Of a stretch of 55,392 nucleotides of DNA, positions 23,869 through 32,290 are shown piece after piece. Below the pieces are notes generated by a model that saw only the letters and a program-made list of their open reading frames with translations, was not told where the DNA came from and made no database searches. How positions within the stretch are numbered: position 1 is the stretch's first letter; each line of letters opens with the position of its first letter. The position numbers were made by a program, and so were the translations under genes. The stretch is from NCBI RefSeq assembly GCF_026168105.1, contig NZ_LBMW01000049.1:1-55392 (forward strand), written 5' to 3'. This stretch comes from Streptomyces hygroscopicus (GTDB lineage: Bacteria > Actinomycetota > Actinomycetes > Streptomycetales > Streptomycetaceae).

Positions 23869-26178
23869 GTGGCCGCTCAGGTTCAACAGGAAACCGCGTT
23901 CGGCCCGGTCGGCAAGTCCGCACACGACTCGCTCCGAGACCGGGAGATCGGCGTCGAACAGGAACACCTCGACCGGGTGTACCGGCGCCTCGAGGAGAAG
24001 ATCCACGAGGCGGAGTTCCTGATGAACGACGCCGCCAAGCGGGGCCAGGTCGGCACGCCCGGTGCCCTGGCCGAGCGGGACGCCCAGGTCTTCAGGGCCG
24101 GCATCCATCTGAACCGGCTCAACAACGAGTTCGAGGACTTCCTCTTCGGCCGGATCGACCTGCTGCTCGGCAAGGACGGCAAGAAGGGACCGGACGGCGC
24201 GTACACGGCCGTCGAGCCCGCCGACGGCGCGGTGCGCCCCGACAACACCGCCGACATCGCCGAGACCCTGCACATCGGGCGGATCGGTGTCCTCGACGAG
24301 GAGTACGCACCCCTCGTCATCGACTGGCGGGCACCCGCCGCGGCCCCCTTCTACCGCTCCACACCGGTCGACCCCGGCCGGGTCGTGCGCCGCCGGGTCA
24401 TCCGTTCCAAGGGCCGCAGGGTGCTCGGTGTCGAGGACGACCTGATGCGCCCCGAGCTGAAGGCGACCCTCGACGGCCGCGAACTGCCGGTGATCGGCGA
24501 CGGCGCCCTGATGGCCGCCCTCGGCCAGGCCCGTACCCACACCATGCGGGACATCGTGGCGTCGATCCAGGCCGAGCAGGACATGGTGATCCGCGCCCCC
24601 GCGGCCTCCGTGACATACGTCGAGGGCGGCCCCGGCACCGGCAAGACGGCCGTCGCCCTGCACCGGGCCGCCTACCTCCTCTACCAGGACCGGCGCAGAT
24701 ACGCGGGCGGCATCCTGATCGTCTCGCCCACGCCGCTGCTGGTCGCGTACACCGAGGGGGTGCTGCCATCCCTCGGCGAGGAGGGCCAGGTCGCGATCCG
24801 CGCCATCGGCTCGCTCGTCGACGGCGCCGGGGCCACCCTGTACGACTCCCCGTCCGTGGCCCGTGCCAAGGGCTCGTACCGCATGCTCAAGGTGCTGCGG
24901 AAAGCCGCCCGCGGGGCCCTGGAGCTGAACGATTCTCCGAGCCGGCTGAGGGTCGTCGCCTTCGGCCGCCGGATCGAACTGGAGGCTGATGAGCTGGAGC
25001 GGATCCGGCGCAACGCCCTGAGCGGCACCGCCCCGGTGAACCTGCTGCGCCCCCGCGCCCGCAAGCTGCTCCTGGACGCCCTGTGGGCGCGCTCCGGCGC
25101 GGCGGGCCGGCACACCGACCCGGAGCTGGCGGCCGAGTTGCGCTCCTCCTTCGACGAGGACGTCAGCTCCGAGGACTCTTTCCTGGCGTTCCTGGACGCC
25201 TGGTGGCCGGAGCTGACCCCGCGGTCCGTTCTGGACGCGATGGCCGACGAGCGGCGGCTGGGCCGCTGGGCACGTCGCATCCTCACCCCCGGCGAGGTGC
25301 GCAGGGTGGCCCGCTCCCTGAAGCGGGACGGGCTGTCCGTGCACGACGTGGCCATGCTGGACGAGCTGGGGGCCGTCCTCGGTCTGCCGGCCCGCCCGAA
25401 GAAGAAGCGCGAACTGGACCCGCTCGACCATCTGACCGGGCTCGAGGAACTGATGCCGCTGCGCGAGGAGTCGCAGCGTGAGCGCGCCGAGCGGCTGGCG
25501 CAGGAGCGGACCGAGTACACGCATGTGATCGTCGACGAGGCCCAGGACCTCACGCCGATGCAGTGGCGGATGGTCGGGCGCCGTGGCCGCCACGCGACGT
25601 GGACGGTCGTCGGCGACCCGGCCCAGTCGTCCTGGTCCGACCCGGACGAGGCGGCCCAGGCCCGTGACGAGGCCCTGGGCACGCGTCCGCGCCGTCGCTT
25701 CACGCTCACGGTCAACTACCGCAACCCGGCGGAGATCGCCGAACTGGCCTCGAAGGTGCTCGCCCTCGCGATGCCCGGCTCCCAGGCCCCGTCGGCCGTC
25801 CGCTCCACCGGCGTCGAGCCGCGCTTCGCGGTCGTGGAGGATGCCCTCGGGCGGACCGTCCGCAAGGAGGCCGCGCGGCTGCTCGACCTCGTCGACGGCA
25901 CGGTCGGCGTCGTCGTCGCCATGAACCGGCGCGAGGAGGCGGCCCGCTGGCTGGACGGGCTCGGCGACCGGGTCGTGGCGCTCGGCAGCCTGGAGGCCAA
26001 GGGCCTGGAGTACGACGCGACGGTCGTGGTCTCGCCCGCGGAGATCGCCGACGAGAGCCCCGCGGGTCTGCGTGTCCTGTACGTGGCGCTCACCCGGGCG
26101 ACACAGCAGCTGACAGTGGTCTCCGGCGAGCGGGACGAGCCGGACGCGGCCGGGCTCCCGGACCTGCTCCGGGACTGA
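23869..26178 (+). CDS. helD: HelD-type helicase-like RNA polymerase recycling factor
   Basis: The 769-residue product belongs to the UvrD/Rep-like superfamily 1: Walker A GGPGTGKTA (253-261), motif II VIVDEAQD, motif III VVGDPAQS, NYRNPAEI, and C-terminal EAKGLEYD and YVALTRA. The N-terminal coiled coil (about 20-100) and the insert with IDWRAP are those of HelD, which binds RNA polymerase and removes it from stalled complexes using ATP. Translation starts at GTG 23869 after AAGAAGGGGG. A -10-like TACGGT is at 23829. No rifamycin-associated element was seen upstream, so it may be the housekeeping HelD and not HelR. Confidence 0.92.
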   Translation: MAAQVQQETAFGPVGKSAHDSLRDREIGVEQEHLDRVYRRLEEKIHEAEFLMNDAAKRGQVGTPGALAERDAQVFRAGIHLNRLNNEFEDFLFGRIDLLLGKDGKKGPDGAYTAVEPADGAVRPDNTADIAETLHIGRIGVLDEEYAPLVIDWRAPAAAPFYRSTPVDPGRVVRRRVIRSKGRRVLGVEDDLMRPELKATLDGRELPVIGDGALMAALGQARTHTMRDIVASIQAEQDMVIRAPAASVTYVEGGPGTGKTAVALHRAAYLLYQDRRRYAGGILIVSPTPLLVAYTEGVLPSLGEEGQVAIRAIGSLVDGAGATLYDSPSVARAKGSYRMLKVLRKAARGALELNDSPSRLRVVAFGRRIELEADELERIRRNALSGTAPVNLLRPRARKLLLDALWARSGAAGRHTDPELAAELRSSFDEDVSSEDSFLAFLDAWWPELTPRSVLDAMADERRLGRWARRILTPGEVRRVARSLKRDGLSVHDVAMLDELGAVLGLPARPKKKRELDPLDHLTGLEELMPLREESQRERAERLAQERTEYTHVIVDEAQDLTPMQWRMVGRRGRHATWTVVGDPAQSSWSDPDEAAQARDEALGTRPRRRFTLTVNYRNPAEIAELASKVLALAMPGSQAPSAVRSTGVEPRFAVVEDALGRTVRKEAARLLDLVDGTVGVVVAMNRREEAARWLDGLGDRVVALGSLEAKGLEYDATVVVSPAEIADESPAGLRVLYVALTRATQQLTVVSGERDEPDAAGLPDLLRD

Positions 26179-26599
26179 CCCGCAGTGGCCTGAAATCAAC
26201 CACCGCCAGGGGAATGGCCTCACCGGATCCGTTTGTTAGCCTTGAGGTGGCACCGGCTCGATCCAAGCCCCCGGGCCCAACCTTTGTCGCTTCGAGCGAC
26301 CACTTGCCGCGAGGCGAGCATGGCGGGTCGGTGTCACTGAACGTACGAGAGGTCCGCGTCACCACGTGACGCGGACCTCTCGCGTTGCCGCACCTTCGGA
26401 CGCGGCCCTCTCGCGTTGACGCACTTTCGTCCCGACCCCGCTGCGCGACCACCTCTCGTATGGTGGAAGTGGCTTTCCGGAAATACCCGGTTGCGGCGAA
26501 CAAAACGTTCGCAATCCGGGGCGGCTACCACGTACTCCCCGGTAGGTGCGACGATCGGACGGCAAATCCGCGACACGGTGAAAGCAGAGGAAGTCGGCC
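26179..26599. other. Intergenic region between helD and malic enzyme gene
   Basis: The 421 nt contain a terminator-like hairpin at 26346-26382, an imperfect 28-nt tandem repeat (26371-26398 and 26402-26429) and an inverted repeat GCGAAC-N5-GTTCGC (26496-26512). No gene is supported. Confidence 0.6.
26346..26382. terminator. Long perfect hairpin, probable terminator
   Basis: A 17-bp perfect stem (CGAGAGGTCCGCGTCAC with its complement) with a 3-nt loop. It is 170 nt after the helD stop. There is no T-tract, but its stability fits Streptomyces terminators. Confidence 0.6.
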
Positions 26600-28024
26600 A
26601 TGGCAACGGCGCCCAGCGTCTCCTACTCGATGACTATCAGGCTGGAGGTGCCCGCGAGCGGAACCGCCGTCTCGCAGCTCACCACCGCCGTGGAGTCCTC
26701 CGGAGGCTCGGTGACCGGCCTCGACGTCACCGCGTCCGGCCACGAGAAGCTTCGTATCGACGTCACCATCGCGGCCACCTCGACCTCCCATGCGCAGGAG
26801 ATCGTCGAGAAGCTGCGCGGCATCGAGGGCGTGACGCTCGGCAAGGTCTCGGACCGTACGTTCCTCATGCACCTCGGCGGCAAGATCGAGATGGCGTCGA
26901 AACACCCCATCCGCAACCGCGACGACCTCTCCATGGTCTACACGCCGGGTGTGGCACGCGTGTGCATGGCGATCGCGGAGAACCCGGAGGACGCCCGGCG
27001 CCTCACCATCAAGCGCAATTCCGTTGCGGTCGTGACGGACGGGTCCGCCGTGCTGGGCCTCGGCAACATCGGCCCGAAGGCCGCGCTGCCCGTCATGGAG
27101 GGCAAGGCGGCCCTCTTCAAGCGCTTCGCCGGCATCGACGCCTGGCCGATCTGCCTCGACACCCAGGACACCGACGCGATCGTCGAGATCGTCAAGGCGA
27201 TCGCCCCGGGGTTCGCCGGCATCAACCTCGAGGACATCTCCGCGCCCCGCTGCTTCGAGATCGAGGCCCGCCTGCGTGAGGCCCTCGACATCCCGGTCTT
27301 CCACGACGACCAGCACGGCACCGCGATCGTCGTCCTCGCCGCCCTCACCAATGCGCTGCGCGTGGTGGGCAAGGCGATGGAGGGCGTGCGCGTCGTGATG
27401 TCGGGCGCCGGCGCGGCCGGTACGGCGATCCTCAAGCTGCTGCTCGCGGCGGGCGTGAAGAACGCCGTGGTCGCGGACATCCACGGCGTCGTGCACGCCG
27501 GCCGCGAGGACCTGGTGCAGGCCCCCATCGACTCGCCGCTGCGCTGGATCGCCGACAACACCAACCCCGAGGGTCTGACGGGCACGCTCAAGGAGGCCGT
27601 CCGCGGCGCCGACGTCTTCATCGGCGTCTCGGCCCCGAACGTGCTCGACGGGGCCGACGTGGCCACCATGTCCGAGGGCGCGATCGTGTTCGCGCTCGCG
27701 AATCCGGACCCCGAGGTCGACCCCGCAATCGCCCGCCAGACGGCGGCCGTTGTGGCCACGGGCCGCTCCGACTTCCCCAACCAGATCAACAACGTGCTGG
27801 TGTTCCCGGGCGTCTTCCGCGGTCTGCTGGACGCCCAGTCCCGCACGGTCAACACGGAGATGATGCTGGCCGCCGCGACCGCGCTGGCGGACGTGGTGAC
27901 CGAGGACGAGCTGAACCCGAACTACATCGTGCCGAGCGTGTTCAACGACAAGGTCGCCGGTGCCGTCGCCGGTGCGGTGAACTCCGCGGCGAGGGCGGCC
28001 GGGGCGTCGGCGACGGCCGAGTAG
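26600..28024 (+). CDS. NAD(P)-dependent malic enzyme with N-terminal ACT domain
   Basis: Malic enzyme oxidatively decarboxylates malate to pyruvate. The 474-residue product has an ACT-like domain (about 8-85; SMTIRLEVPASGTAVSQLTTAV) ahead of the malic enzyme N domain (VYTPGVARVC, VTDGSAVLGLGNIGP, PVFHDDQHGTAIV) and the nucleotide-binding domain with GAGAAG. The ACT domain suggests allosteric control by a small ligand. Whether NAD or NADP is used cannot be settled here; the S. coelicolor neighbour at this place is reported as NAD-dependent (memory). The ATG at 26600 follows GAGGAAG. Confidence 0.94.
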   Translation: MATAPSVSYSMTIRLEVPASGTAVSQLTTAVESSGGSVTGLDVTASGHEKLRIDVTIAATSTSHAQEIVEKLRGIEGVTLGKVSDRTFLMHLGGKIEMASKHPIRNRDDLSMVYTPGVARVCMAIAENPEDARRLTIKRNSVAVVTDGSAVLGLGNIGPKAALPVMEGKAALFKRFAGIDAWPICLDTQDTDAIVEIVKAIAPGFAGINLEDISAPRCFEIEARLREALDIPVFHDDQHGTAIVVLAALTNALRVVGKAMEGVRVVMSGAGAAGTAILKLLLAAGVKNAVVADIHGVVHAGREDLVQAPIDSPLRWIADNTNPEGLTGTLKEAVRGADVFIGVSAPNVLDGADVATMSEGAIVFALANPDPEVDPAIARQTAAVVATGRSDFPNQINNVLVFPGVFRGLLDAQSRTVNTEMMLAAATALADVVTEDELNPNYIVPSVFNDKVAGAVAGAVNSAARAAGASATAE

Positions 28025-28469
28025 CCACCCCGTCCCGAGGCCTCCGCAGGGGCTGCGCGCGCCGGATTCGGGCGTCGTGTGCCCCATGTGCGGAAGCTGT
28101 GACCATTGCCACGACGGCCATGGGCCCGGCGCGTCGTGGAACCCGGAGCCCTGGCCGCCCTCTAGGGTGGCGGCCAGGCTCAGCCCCCAGACCTGCGATC
28201 CGTTGCCCGGAGCGGACCGAGCGTCACCGCGGTGAGGCAGTGGCGCTCTTCGTGTGACTCCCACGGGTGTTCTCACGACTCCTACGGGTGCCGGATTGGC
28301 TTTCCCGCCGCAGGTGGGGGCAGGATGCGTCTTCGGGCGCGAGGGTCTGACGACGGACCCGGGGCCGGGGACCCACCGAGGACCCTGGCAGCATCGGCTT
28401 CGACGTGCCCAGCATGCGGCTCCGCCGCGTGGCACGCCGCAACGGCAAGAAGAACACGGGAGTAACAAC
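28025..28469. other. Long upstream region of the HU gene
   Basis: The 445 nt have no convincing gene. Two near-identical 14-mers GACTCCCACGGGTG and GACTCCTACGGGTG (about 28256-28269 and 28277-28290) lie about 21 bp apart, i.e. two helical turns, and could be paired binding sites. Such long leaders are plausible for an abundantly expressed nucleoid protein. Confidence 0.5.
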
Positions 28470-28751
28470 ATGAACCGCAGTGAGCTGGTGGCCGCGCTGG
28501 CCGACCGCGCCGAGGTGACCCGCAAGGACGCCGACGCCGTGCTGGCCGCGTTCGCCGAGACCGTCGGCGAGGTCGTCGCCAAGGGCGACGAGAAGGTCAC
28601 CATCCCTGGCTTCCTGACCTTCGAGCGCACCCACCGTGCCGCTCGCACCGCGCGCAACCCGCAGACCGGTGACCCCATCCAGATCCCGGCCGGCTACAGC
28701 GTCAAGGTCTCCGCGGGCTCCAAGCTCAAGGAAGCCGCCAAGGGCAAGTGA
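28470..28751 (+). CDS. hupA: DNA-binding protein HU (HupA type)
   Basis: The 93-residue HU protein begins MNRSELVAALADRAEV and includes the arm region with KVTIPGFLTFERTHRAARTARNPQTGDPIQIPA. HU bends and compacts DNA. It has no Lys-rich C-terminal tail, so it is the short (HupA-like) type and not the long actinobacterial HupS/Hlp type. The ATG is preceded by GGGAG. A strong terminator is at 28863-28893. Confidence 0.96.
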   Translation: MNRSELVAALADRAEVTRKDADAVLAAFAETVGEVVAKGDEKVTIPGFLTFERTHRAARTARNPQTGDPIQIPAGYSVKVSAGSKLKEAAKGK

Positions 28752-28769
28752 GCTTGCCGTGGTACGCCA

Positions 28770-28849
28770 CGGGACGGCGTACGAGGCCATACCCACCGCG
28801 GGACGGCGTAACGAGGCCCGGTGACGCTCCTCGGGACGGCGTACGGGCC
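28770..28849 (+). repeat. Three imperfect copies of CGGGACGGCGTACGAGGCC
   Basis: Copies lie at 28770-28788, 28799-28818 and 28832-28849, just after the HU stop codon and before its terminator. They differ by one or two bases. The function is unknown. Confidence 0.7.
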
Positions 28850-28862
28850 CAGTAAGGCCAAA

Positions 28863-28893
28863 GGGGCGGTCACCCTGTTCGGGTGACCGCCCC
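28863..28893 (+). terminator. Terminator of the HU gene
   Basis: A perfect 13-bp stem GGGGCGGTCACCC with its complement and a TGTTC loop. The minus-strand murA gene ends further on, so the hairpin may work in both directions. Confidence 0.85.
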
Positions 28894-28899
28894 TCACGC

Positions 28900-29036
28900 A
28901 TGCACGGCCCGCACTCGCCTCGTGCGGCCCGCACTCGCCTCGTACGGAAGCCGCCGGCCGAGGACGTGCCCGGCCGGGCGGTTGCCGCACGGCCGACAAC
29001 GTGGTTCCAGGCCGGGCGGTTGCCGCCGGACTCCGC
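28900..29036. repeat. Short duplicated segments between HU and murA
   Basis: The unit GGCCCGCACTCGCCTCGT occurs twice in tandem (about 28904-28942), and GGCCGGGCGGTTGCCG occurs twice (about 28973-29028). No gene is supported here. Confidence 0.55.
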
Positions 29037-30377
29037 CTAGCCGAGCGCCTTGCCCGGCAGTTCGACCTTCGCGCCCAGTTCCACGAGCTTCTCCATGAAG
29101 TTCTCGTAGCCGCGGTTGATCAGCTCGATGCCGTGGACCCGGGACGTGCCCTGGGCCGCGAGGGCCGCGATCAGGTACGAGAAGCCGCCGCGCAGGTCGG
29201 GGATGACCAGGTCGGCGCCCTGGAGCCGGGTGGGGCCCGAAACGACCGCGGAGTGGAGGAAGTTGCGCTGCCCGAAGCGGCAGTCGGAGCTGCCCAGGCA
29301 CTCGCGGTAGAGCTGGATGTGCGCGCCCATCTGGTTGAGCGCGGAGGTGAAGCCGAGGCGGGACTCGTAGACCGTCTCGTGGATGATCGACAGGCCCGTG
29401 GCCTGCGTCAGAGCGACCACCAGCGGCTGCTGCCAGTCCGTCTGGAAGCCGGGGTGCACGTCCGTCTCCAGCGCGATGGATTTCAGCTGCCCGCCGGGGT
29501 GCCAGAAGCGGATGCCCTCGTCGTCGATCTCGAAGGCACCGCCCACCTTGCGGTAGGTGTTCAGGAACGTCATCATCGAGCGCTGCTGGGCGCCGCGGAC
29601 GTAGATGTTGCCCTCGGTCGCCAGCGCCGCCGACGCCCAGGACGCGGCCTCCAGACGGTCCGGGAGCGCCCGGTGGGTGTAGCCGCCGAGCTTGTCCACA
29701 CCGGTGACACGGATCGTGCGGTCGGTGTCCATCGCGATGATCGCGCCCATCTTCTGCAGTACGCAGATGAGGTCCTCGATCTCGGGCTCCACGGCCGCGT
29801 TGGACAGCTCGGTGACGCCCTCGGCCATGACGGCCGTCAGCAGTACCTGCTCGGTCGCGCCGACGGAGGGGTAGGGCAGCCGGATCTTCGTGCCGCGCAG
29901 CCCCTTGGGCGCCTCCAGGTACTGGCCGTCCGCGCGCTTCTCGATGACCGCGCCGAACTGCCGCAGCACGTCGAAGTGGAAGTCGATCGGCCGGCCGCCG
30001 ATGTCGCAGCCGCCGAGGCCCGGGATGAACGCGTGTCCCAGGCGGTGCAGCAGCGGACCGCAGAACAGGATGGGGATGCGCGACGAGCCCGCGTGGGCAT
30101 CGATGTCGGCTACGTTCGCGCTCTCGACGTGCGTAGGATCGAGCACCAGCTCGCCCGGCTCCTCGCCCGGACGGACCGTCACGCCGTGCAGCTGCAGCAG
30201 CCCGCGTACGACACGGACGTCGCGGATGTCGGGAACATTGCGCAGTCTGCTCGGCGCACTGCCCAGCAGGGCGGCGACCATGGCCTTCGGTACGAGGTTC
30301 TTCGCACCGCGGACACGGATTTCGCCCTCCAGCGGGGTTCCGCCGTGGACAAGCAGGACATCGTCGTTGACGGTCAT
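29037..30377 (-). CDS. murA: UDP-N-acetylglucosamine 1-carboxyvinyltransferase
   Basis: MurA transfers enolpyruvate from PEP to UDP-GlcNAc, the first committed step of peptidoglycan synthesis. The 446-residue product has GAKNLVPKAMVAALL (substrate-binding Lys/Asn at 26-27) and the active-site loop GGCDIGGRP with catalytic C124. The cysteine is the fosfomycin target and is retained, unlike the Asp in mycobacterial MurA. Streptomyces usually have more than one murA, so a second copy may exist elsewhere. It is divergent from the AlgH-like gene. Confidence 0.95.
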   Translation of the reverse strand: MTVNDDVLLVHGGTPLEGEIRVRGAKNLVPKAMVAALLGSAPSRLRNVPDIRDVRVVRGLLQLHGVTVRPGEEPGELVLDPTHVESANVADIDAHAGSSRIPILFCGPLLHRLGHAFIPGLGGCDIGGRPIDFHFDVLRQFGAVIEKRADGQYLEAPKGLRGTKIRLPYPSVGATEQVLLTAVMAEGVTELSNAAVEPEIEDLICVLQKMGAIIAMDTDRTIRVTGVDKLGGYTHRALPDRLEAASWASAALATEGNIYVRGAQQRSMMTFLNTYRKVGGAFEIDDEGIRFWHPGGQLKSIALETDVHPGFQTDWQQPLVVALTQATGLSIIHETVYESRLGFTSALNQMGAHIQLYRECLGSSDCRFGQRNFLHSAVVSGPTRLQGADLVIPDLRGGFSYLIAALAAQGTSRVHGIELINRGYENFMEKLVELGAKVELPGKALG

Positions 30378-30626
30378 GAATCTCGCGTTCCGTGGAGTTG
30401 GGCAGGGGCCGAAGACGTAAGCGTAATGGCCGCCTACCCCCCTTCAGTAAGCCCACGTACCTCCCGGGAAGGTCATAGGTTTGCCACAACACGAACCGTG
30501 CGTAACCGGACGCACGGGGTTACCGGCCGTCCGCGCGCCCGTGTGCGCCCCGGCCGCTGGGCCGCATTCACCCGCGTACCGGGATTGCCTCCCCATCCGA
30601 GGGCAAGATGCGGGATCATGTCTGGC

Positions 30627-31199
30627 ATGACCGAGGTGTCCTCGCTCACAGGGCGGCTGCTCGTGGCCACGCCCGCCCTGGCGGACCCGAACTTCGACCG
30701 TGCGGTGGTGCTCCTCCTCGACCACGACGAGGAGGGCTCGCTCGGTGTGGTGCTCAACCGGCCCACCCCCGTGGACGTGGGTGACATCCTGGAGGGCTGG
30801 GCGGACCTCGCGGGCGAGCCCGGCGTCGTCTTCCAGGGCGGACCGGTGTCGCTGGACTCGGCGCTCGGTGTCGCGGTGATTCCCGGCGGCGCCACTCAGG
30901 AGGGCGCCCCGCTCGGGTGGCGGCGGGTGCACGGCGCGATCGGCCTGGTCGATCTGGAGGCTCCGCCCGAACTGCTCGCCAAGGCGCTCGGCTCGCTGCG
31001 GATCTTCGCGGGATACGCGGGCTGGGGTCCGGGCCAGCTGGAGGACGAACTGGTCGACGGAGCGTGGTACGTCGTCGAGTCGGAGCCGGGCGATGTCTCG
31101 TCCCCGGCGCCGGAGCGACTCTGGCGGGAGGTGCTGCGCCGCCAGCGCAGTGAGCTGGCGATGGTGGCCACCTATCCGGACGACCCTACGCTCAACTGA
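30627..31199 (+). CDS. YqgE/AlgH family protein (UPF0301)
   Basis: The 190-residue product has the family sequence LTGRLLVATPALADPNFDRAVVLLLDHDEEG and the FAGYAGWGPGQLEDE segment. The function is not established. The start MTEVSS at 30627 matches homologues; an in-frame ATG at 30618 would add three residues. Its stop is 29 nt from the DUF3039 gene, so the two are probably co-transcribed or the second has its own -10. Confidence 0.9.
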   Translation: MTEVSSLTGRLLVATPALADPNFDRAVVLLLDHDEEGSLGVVLNRPTPVDVGDILEGWADLAGEPGVVFQGGPVSLDSALGVAVIPGGATQEGAPLGWRRVHGAIGLVDLEAPPELLAKALGSLRIFAGYAGWGPGQLEDELVDGAWYVVESEPGDVSSPAPERLWREVLRRQRSELAMVATYPDDPTLN

Positions 31200-31215
31200 T
31201 GCGTGTGAGCTTCAG

Positions 31216-31221
31216 TACCCT
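31216..31221 (+). promoter_or_regulatory. -10-like TACCCT before the DUF3039 gene
   Basis: TACCCT ends 8 nt before the ATG at 31229. No ribosome binding site is visible, so a leaderless transcript is likely. Confidence 0.4.
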
Positions 31222-31228
31222 TGGCGGT

Positions 31229-31510
31229 ATGAGCACTCTTGAGCCCGAGCGCGGTACTGGTACGGGGACCCTCGTAGAGCCGACGCCGCAGGTGTCGCAC
31301 GGCGACGGTGACCACGAGCGCTTCGCCCACTACGTCCAGAAGGACAAGATCATGGCGAGCGCCCTGGACGGAACGCCCGTCGTGGCGCTGTGCGGCAAGG
31401 TGTGGGTCCCGGGCCGTGACCCGAAGAAGTACCCCGTCTGCCCCATGTGCAAGGAGATCTACGAATCCATGGCCGGTGGCGGCGACGAGGGCAAGGGCGG
31501 CGACAAGTAG
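31229..31510 (+). CDS. DUF3039 small zinc-ribbon-like protein
   Basis: The 93-residue product is a conserved actinobacterial protein of unknown function. It contains FAHYVQKDKIMASALDGTPVVALCGKVWVPGRDP, then YPVCPMCKEIYESM; the single Cys in ALCGK and the CPMC pair could bind zinc. It has an acidic and Gly/Lys-rich tail. The start at 31229 is preferred over an upstream in-frame ATG at 31199. A terminator follows at 31541-31580. Confidence 0.9.
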   Translation: MSTLEPERGTGTGTLVEPTPQVSHGDGDHERFAHYVQKDKIMASALDGTPVVALCGKVWVPGRDPKKYPVCPMCKEIYESMAGGGDEGKGGDK

Positions 31511-31540
31511 CGGGCCGGGCTCGACGTCTGACAACTGCGG

Positions 31541-31580
31541 GACCCCCGGGACGCGTTTCGGCGCACCCCGGGGGTCTTTG
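31541..31580 (+). terminator. Terminator after the DUF3039 gene
   Basis: GACCCCCGGG pairs with CCCGGGGGTC (10 bp) around a 16-nt loop, followed by TTTG. Confidence 0.75.
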
Positions 31581-31929
31581 CGTCCCCTTGTCATGGTGTT
31601 CATGGAGCCCCTAGCCTCCGTTGTGCAGAGCAGAACGGCCATTGCATGCCTTGCAACGAGCTCGCCTCTTGGAGAATGCTCCATGAATCCCTCTGCCCGA
31701 GCCGCCGCACCGCGGGCCGCCCTCGCCGGGACCCGCGCACAGCGCCACGGTGGACGGCCGTGTCCGCGGGGCCCCGTGTTTCACGGTCTGCGGCGCCCCC
31801 TGCTTCGGGGGCGTGCGCGCCCTCCGCTGCCGTACCGGTGTCTTCAGGGGGCCGGGTCCGCAAGTTCCCCAGGCTCGGGCCGAGTTGACTGGAATTGCGC
31901 GCAGGATCCAACCCGTGCGGCCCGATTCG
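31581..31929. other. Non-coding interval upstream of the permease remnant
   Basis: It holds the palindrome TTGCATGCCTTGCAA (31642-31656) followed by GGAGA and an ATG at 31682 that opens a frame with no recognisable protein. It may be the old promoter and gene start of a deleted sugar-transport operon. No intact gene is supported. Confidence 0.45.
31642..31656. promoter_or_regulatory. Palindrome TTGCA-TGCCT-TGCAA
   Basis: A perfect 5-bp inverted repeat with a 5-nt spacer, 26 nt before an ATG with a nearby GGAGA. It is a possible LacI-type operator left over from the decayed transporter operon. Confidence 0.35.
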
Positions 31930-32286
31930 CTCGGCAACGGCAACTGTTCCCGGCCGCGCCCTCGCACCCTGCCCCCTTCCCGGGATTCCTTACGGTGGGT
32001 CTTCGGGCAACAGGAATTCGGCCGTTATCTCCTCAACGGCGTGCTCCTCGCGGGGTCTGTGCGGTGGTCGCCTCCGCGCTGTTCCCGTCTCTCGGGGCAA
32101 CTACCGTGGCACCATTCCGCTTTCCTTTCCGGGCCACCTTGTCGATCACGATTCCGATCGCCCCGACGATCACTTTTCCCGCTCGTGCCACCCGGTCTGA
32201 TGGCGATTCCGGTACCGGTCTTCTTCGTGCTCGTACTCGTACAGCCCCGCCCGGTCTCAGGACCGGGCGGGGCGGTGAAGGACTGA
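31930..32286 (+). pseudogene. Remnant of a MalG-type sugar ABC permease
   Basis: Three pieces of a MalG-like permease can be read in two frames. VFGQQEFGRYLLNGVLLAG ends at 32055 (frame of 31984). After a one-base shift, VVASALFPSLGATTVAPFRF begins at 32064. The C-terminal helix and tail FFVLVLVQ...GGAVKD, with stop at 32284-32286, is back in the first frame. The central 150 or so residues, including the EAA loop, are gone, so it cannot be functional. The stop lies 4 nt before the GH20 gene, as expected for a former permease-hexosaminidase operon. The assignment rests on recognition of family sequence, not on a search. Confidence 0.68.
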
Positions 32287-32290
32287 CGTG

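Noticed and set aside
23623..26223. An 866-codon minus-strand frame opposite helD
   Set aside because: It is the antisense shadow of the HelD gene; no motifs, no start site context.
26496..26512. GCGAAC-N5-GTTCGC as an SOS (LexA) box
   Set aside because: The actinobacterial LexA box has a 4-nt spacer (CGAAC-N4-GTTCG); here it is 5 nt and the downstream gene is malic enzyme.
29037..30377. Mycobacterial-type fosfomycin-resistant MurA (Asp at the active site)
   Set aside because: The active-site loop reads GGCDIG, so the cysteine is present; the Asp is the next residue.
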